In this document: piece by piece, positions 6,762 through 8,527 of the stretch
Position numbering within the stretch: position 1 is the first letter of the stretch
Layout: every line of letters starts with the position of its first letter
Assembly (NCBI GenBank): GCA_025774405.1
Contig: JALGWB010000072.1
Coordinates: forward strand, 1-8,527
Direction of reading: 5' to 3'
Source of the DNA: a bacterium
GTDB taxonomy: Bacteria; Arandabacterota; Arandabacteria; Arandabacterales; Arandabacteraceae
Length of the DNA stretch: 8,527 bases
The notes under the pieces: generated by a model
Databases searched by the model: none
What the model saw: only the letters and a program-made list of their open reading frames with translations
Told to the model about the DNA's origin: nothing
Program-made: the position numbers and the translations under genes

Positions 6762-6953
6762 TTATCGGTAGAGTGATTTGATCTTGCCCCATGTGGTAGT
6801 GCTCCCCTGGATACCTGAATTGGGAAGCTCACCAATATAAAGGCAATCTAACCTCGTCCGTCCACCAGCAATGAGCTCGATCCGAACCGTGTGACTTCCT
6901 GGCATCAGGCTGAGAGTGTCGCTCCCGGCGACCTCAGTATAGGATGCGCTGGT
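6762..6953 (-). pseudogene. Detached C-terminal third of the secreted CBM-like protein
   Basis: Immediately after the TGA, the same minus-strand frame stays open for 63 codons and ends at TAA (complement of 6762-6764). It contains VAGSDTLSLMPGSHTVRIEL, which has the typical last strands of a carbohydrate-binding beta-sandwich (Leu-x-x-G-x-HTVRI), then LDCLYIGELP. With residue 118 restored to an amino acid, the gene would encode 181 residues, a normal size for a signal peptide plus one CBM. The end comes 2 bases from the convergent transferase stop. A single base change (TGG or CGA to TGA), a sequencing error or stop readthrough would each explain the split. Confidence 0.6.
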
Positions 6954-7307
6954 TCAGCCGATGCCGAGCCCGAGTGTGTGGTATGTTGATGAGAGATCAG
7001 CCCCACCTGGACCTGCACCAATGTAGGTTGCCTTTATCTCGCTTTCCTCGGTCAGTAGCCCGGCTGATCTCAAAGTGTCAGCAAATGAGCCGGCATCAGG
7101 GATGGTAAGGCTAAGCTCGATCCAGTCACCGATTGTATCGAAACCTTCGACTGCAAACCCACCACTGGCTGCAGCACATGAGGCAATGTAAATCGAGACT
7201 CCTCCTTCATCATGGAATGCTACGAAATCCTCTGCCTCGAGCACGAAACCGAAAACGAGCCCCGGCAGCACAACGAAACCTGTAGCAAACGCTAGCAATC
7301 TGGTCAA
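6954..7307 (-). CDS. Small secreted protein resembling a carbohydrate-binding module, N-terminal portion up to an in-frame TGA
   Basis: The minus-strand frame gives 117 residues before TGA (plus-strand 6954-6956). It starts with a probable signal peptide, MTRLLAFATGFVVLPGLVFG (residues 1-20): short positive N-terminus, hydrophobic core, cleavage around 20-21. The mature part begins VLEAEDF (22-28) and contains ASGGFAVEGFDTIGDWIEL and TIPDAGSFADTLR. This resembles the beta-sandwich CBM6/CBM35-like pattern (EAExf, then a Gly-rich strand, then W and a P-x-x-G-x-y turn). The start is TTG at 7307, because AGGAGG (complement of 7316-7321) lies 8 bases upstream. The GTG at 7316 overlaps that ribosome binding site and cannot be used with it. 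The likely place of action is the periplasm or cell exterior, binding a polysaccharide; no catalytic domain is visible. The product alone would lack the last third of the fold. CBM membership is a pattern-based judgement. Confidence 0.6.
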   Translation of the reverse strand: MTRLLAFATGFVVLPGLVFGFVLEAEDFVAFHDEGGVSIYIASCAAASGGFAVEGFDTIGDWIELSLTIPDAGSFADTLRSAGLLTEESEIKATYIGAGPGGADLSSTYHTLGLGIG

Positions 7308-7341
7308 GTAATGCACCTCCTTTCAGGAACGGTTAGTTTTC

Positions 7342-7370
7342 ATGTTACCATTTTGTGCTGAGCTATTCAA
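7342..7370 (-). promoter_or_regulatory. Probable promoter of the secreted CBM-like gene
   Basis: On the minus strand TTGAAT (complement of 7365-7370) and TAACAT (complement of 7342-7347) are separated by 17 bases, each matching four of six consensus positions. Transcription would start near 7335, about 28 bases before the TTG start and upstream of the AGGAGG. The match is moderate. Confidence 0.4.
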
Positions 7371-7382
7371 GCTTTTAGCTCA
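7359..7382. repeat. Perfect 7-bp inverted repeat overlapping the minus-strand -35 region
   Basis: TGAGCTA (7359-7365) and TAGCTCA (7376-7382) are exact reverse complements around a 10-base centre containing the palindrome AAGCTT. The left arm touches the -35 hexamer proposed for the CBM-like gene. It could be an operator half-site pair or a short stem-loop. No T-run follows, so it is unlikely to be a terminator. Confidence 0.4.
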
Positions 7383-7443
7383 TGATATCTCAATCCTAGC
7401 GGGAACCGGGATCGTGAGCGTGCCATGCGCCGAGGTTCGTTGC

Positions 7444-7472
7444 TTGACTGCATTGGGGTGGTGTGTTAGATT
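7444..7472 (+). promoter_or_regulatory. Probable serS promoter
   Basis: TTGACT (7444-7449, five of six) and TAGATT (7467-7472, four of six) have a 17-base spacer. Transcription would begin near 7479, leaving a leader of about 20 bases carrying GAGGGGTGA (7485-7493) as ribosome binding site before the ATG at 7500. Such a short leader leaves no room for a T-box riboswitch. Confidence 0.5.
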
Positions 7473-7499
7473 GAGCGAAGCGCTGAGGGGTGACCGACT

Positions 7500-8527
7500 A
7501 TGTTAGACCTAAAGTTCGTCCGGGCCAATCCTGATAAGGTCAGAGCTGCGATCAAGGCCAAGGGCGAGAGTGCCAGTGTCGATAGGTTCATTGAGCTGGA
7601 TGAGCGCAGACGCGCTGTCCTCAAAGAGGTTGATCGCCTGAGGGCCGAGCGCAACCGGGTGTCCAGGGAAATCGCAGAGGAGAAGAAGGCTGGCGGCGAT
7701 CCTGCACAAAAGATAGCTCGTATGCGTGATGTCTCAAAGCGAATCAAAGAGCTCGATGAGCGCCTCCGGGGCGTTGAAGAAGATATGAATCGCATTCTGA
7801 TGTACCTTCCCAACATACCTCATCCTTCGGTTCCAATTGGATCTGGACCTGAGCATAATCGCGTCGTTCGAATATGGGGCGAGGAACCTCGTTTCGACTT
7901 TGAACCCTTGCCTCACTGGGACATCGGTGATTCCCTCGACATCGTGGACTTCAAGCGTGCCTCAACCGTTGCTGGCAGTAATTTTGTCCTCTTCAAGGGC
8001 GTGGGAGCCCGTCTCGTCAGAGCACTCATAAACTTTATGCTTGAATTCCATACCGGGCAGCATGGTTATAAGGAGGTCTGGCCACCATCACTTGCCAATC
8101 GTGACTCAATGACTGGAACAGGACAGCTTCCAAAACTTGAAGAGGACATGTACAGGTGTGAGCTGGACGACTTTTTCTTGATACCCACAGCAGAGGTTCC
8201 CCTGACCAACCTTCACCGAGGTGAGATCCTCGATGGGAGTCAGCTGCCGCTTTATTACACAGCATACAGTCCATGCTTCAGGCGTGAAGCTGGCTCGTAT
8301 GGTAAAGACACGAGAGGTCTCAACAGGGTGCACCAATTTGACAAGGTTGAGCTGGTCAAATTTGTTGTCCCAGAGACGAGCTATGACGAGCTTGAGTCGC
8401 TTGTACGGGATGCTGAGGAAGTTCTTCAAGCCCTCGGGCTTCATTACAGGGTTAATCTGTTATGCACCGGCGAGCTGAGTTTTGCCGCAGCGAAGTGCTA
8501 TGACCTTGACGTATGGAGTCCGGGTCA
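7500..8527 (+). CDS. serS: Seryl-tRNA synthetase (serine--tRNA ligase), 3' end outside window
   Basis: 342 codons are visible, about four fifths of the usual 425, and the frame is open to the window edge. This cytosolic class II synthetase charges tRNA-Ser (and tRNA-Sec where present) with serine. It starts MLDLKFVRANPDKV, the standard bacterial SerRS beginning. Residues about 30-100 form the charged antiparallel coiled-coil arm that grips the long variable arm of tRNA-Ser. NIPHPSVP (105-112) links to the catalytic core. EVWPPSLAN (192-200) contains the motif 1 proline, followed by TGTGQLPK (205-212). TAEVPLTN (230-237) is the serine-binding TxE loop. FRREAGSYGKDTRGLNRVHQ (260-279) is motif 2, which binds ATP. 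CTGELSFAAAKCYDLDVW (322-339) follows. Motif 3 lies beyond the window. It is a housekeeping gene with its own promoter and marks the end of the polysaccharide region. Confidence 0.97.
   Translation, partial: MLDLKFVRANPDKVRAAIKAKGESASVDRFIELDERRRAVLKEVDRLRAERNRVSREIAEEKKAGGDPAQKIARMRDVSKRIKELDERLRGVEEDMNRILMYLPNIPHPSVPIGSGPEHNRVVRIWGEEPRFDFEPLPHWDIGDSLDIVDFKRASTVAGSNFVLFKGVGARLVRALINFMLEFHTGQHGYKEVWPPSLANRDSMTGTGQLPKLEEDMYRCELDDFFLIPTAEVPLTNLHRGEILDGSQLPLYYTAYSPCFRREAGSYGKDTRGLNRVHQFDKVELVKFVVPETSYDELESLVRDAEEVLQALGLHYRVNLLCTGELSFAAAKCYDLDVWSPG

Noticed and set aside
7314..7316. GTG at complement 7316 as start of the secreted protein
   Set aside because: The codon overlaps the AGGAGG ribosome binding site; the TTG at 7307 has correct 8-base spacing and gives a cleaner signal peptide.
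7308..7499. T-box riboswitch or RNA gene upstream of serS
   Set aside because: The predicted leader is only about 20 bases, and no T-box sequence, terminator hairpin with T-run or tRNA-like fold was seen.
7466..8444. Several minus-strand frames opposite serS
   Set aside because: All are antisense to strong SerRS coding sequence and lack any recognisable protein pattern.
1..8527. Insertion sequence, CRISPR array, phage or defence system
   Set aside because: No transposase, regularly spaced repeats, integrase, attachment site or defence-family motif was found; the pseudogene appears to be eroded by point changes and deletions, not by insertion.

Overview
The window comes from a bacterial chromosome of roughly balanced base composition. 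Most genes have strong GGAGG-type ribosome binding sites, GTG and TTG starts occur alongside ATG, and the seryl-tRNA synthetase is of bacterial type. The sequence alone does not fix the phylum. An uncultivated or environmental lineage is plausible, but that is inference.

Positions 1-5109 hold a compact plus-strand nucleotide-sugar operon. In order it has the 3' end of an RmlC-type sugar epimerase, dTDP-glucose 4,6-dehydratase (rfbB/rmlB), a UDP-glucuronate decarboxylase-type SDR enzyme, a Gfo/Idh/MocA sugar dehydrogenase, a left-handed beta-helix N-acetyltransferase and a DegT-type PLP aminotransferase. Spacing runs from a 4-base overlap to about 20 bases. The last three genes have the logic of the WbpB-WbpD-WbpE route (C3 oxidation, transamination, N-acetylation), which makes a 3-acetamido sugar, classically UDP-GlcNAc(3NAc)A. 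The first three supply 6-deoxyhexose and pentose donors.

Positions 5102-5598 carry no intact gene. They hold the eroded remains of a further SDR sugar epimerase, with a nonsense codon, frameshifts, an internal deletion and a lost catalytic lysine. A near-consensus sigma70 promoter follows at 5535-5563 and drives a membrane polyprenyl-phosphate sugar-1-phosphate transferase of the WecA/TagO/MraY superfamily (5599-6759). That enzyme probably loads the first sugar on undecaprenyl phosphate for the glycan whose donors are made upstream. Together the region looks like part of a surface polysaccharide locus (O-antigen, capsule or exopolysaccharide).

Positions 6762-7307 (minus strand) encode a small secreted protein resembling a carbohydrate-binding module. 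It is split by an in-frame TGA with the frame open on both sides. A divergent intergenic region (7308-7499) contains a minus-strand promoter, a 7-bp inverted repeat and a plus-strand promoter for serS. The serS gene begins at 7500 and runs off the window end.

I saw no mobile element, CRISPR array, RNA gene or clearly new system. The most notable points are the decaying epimerase, the TGA-split secreted gene and the mixed sugar-pathway cassette.
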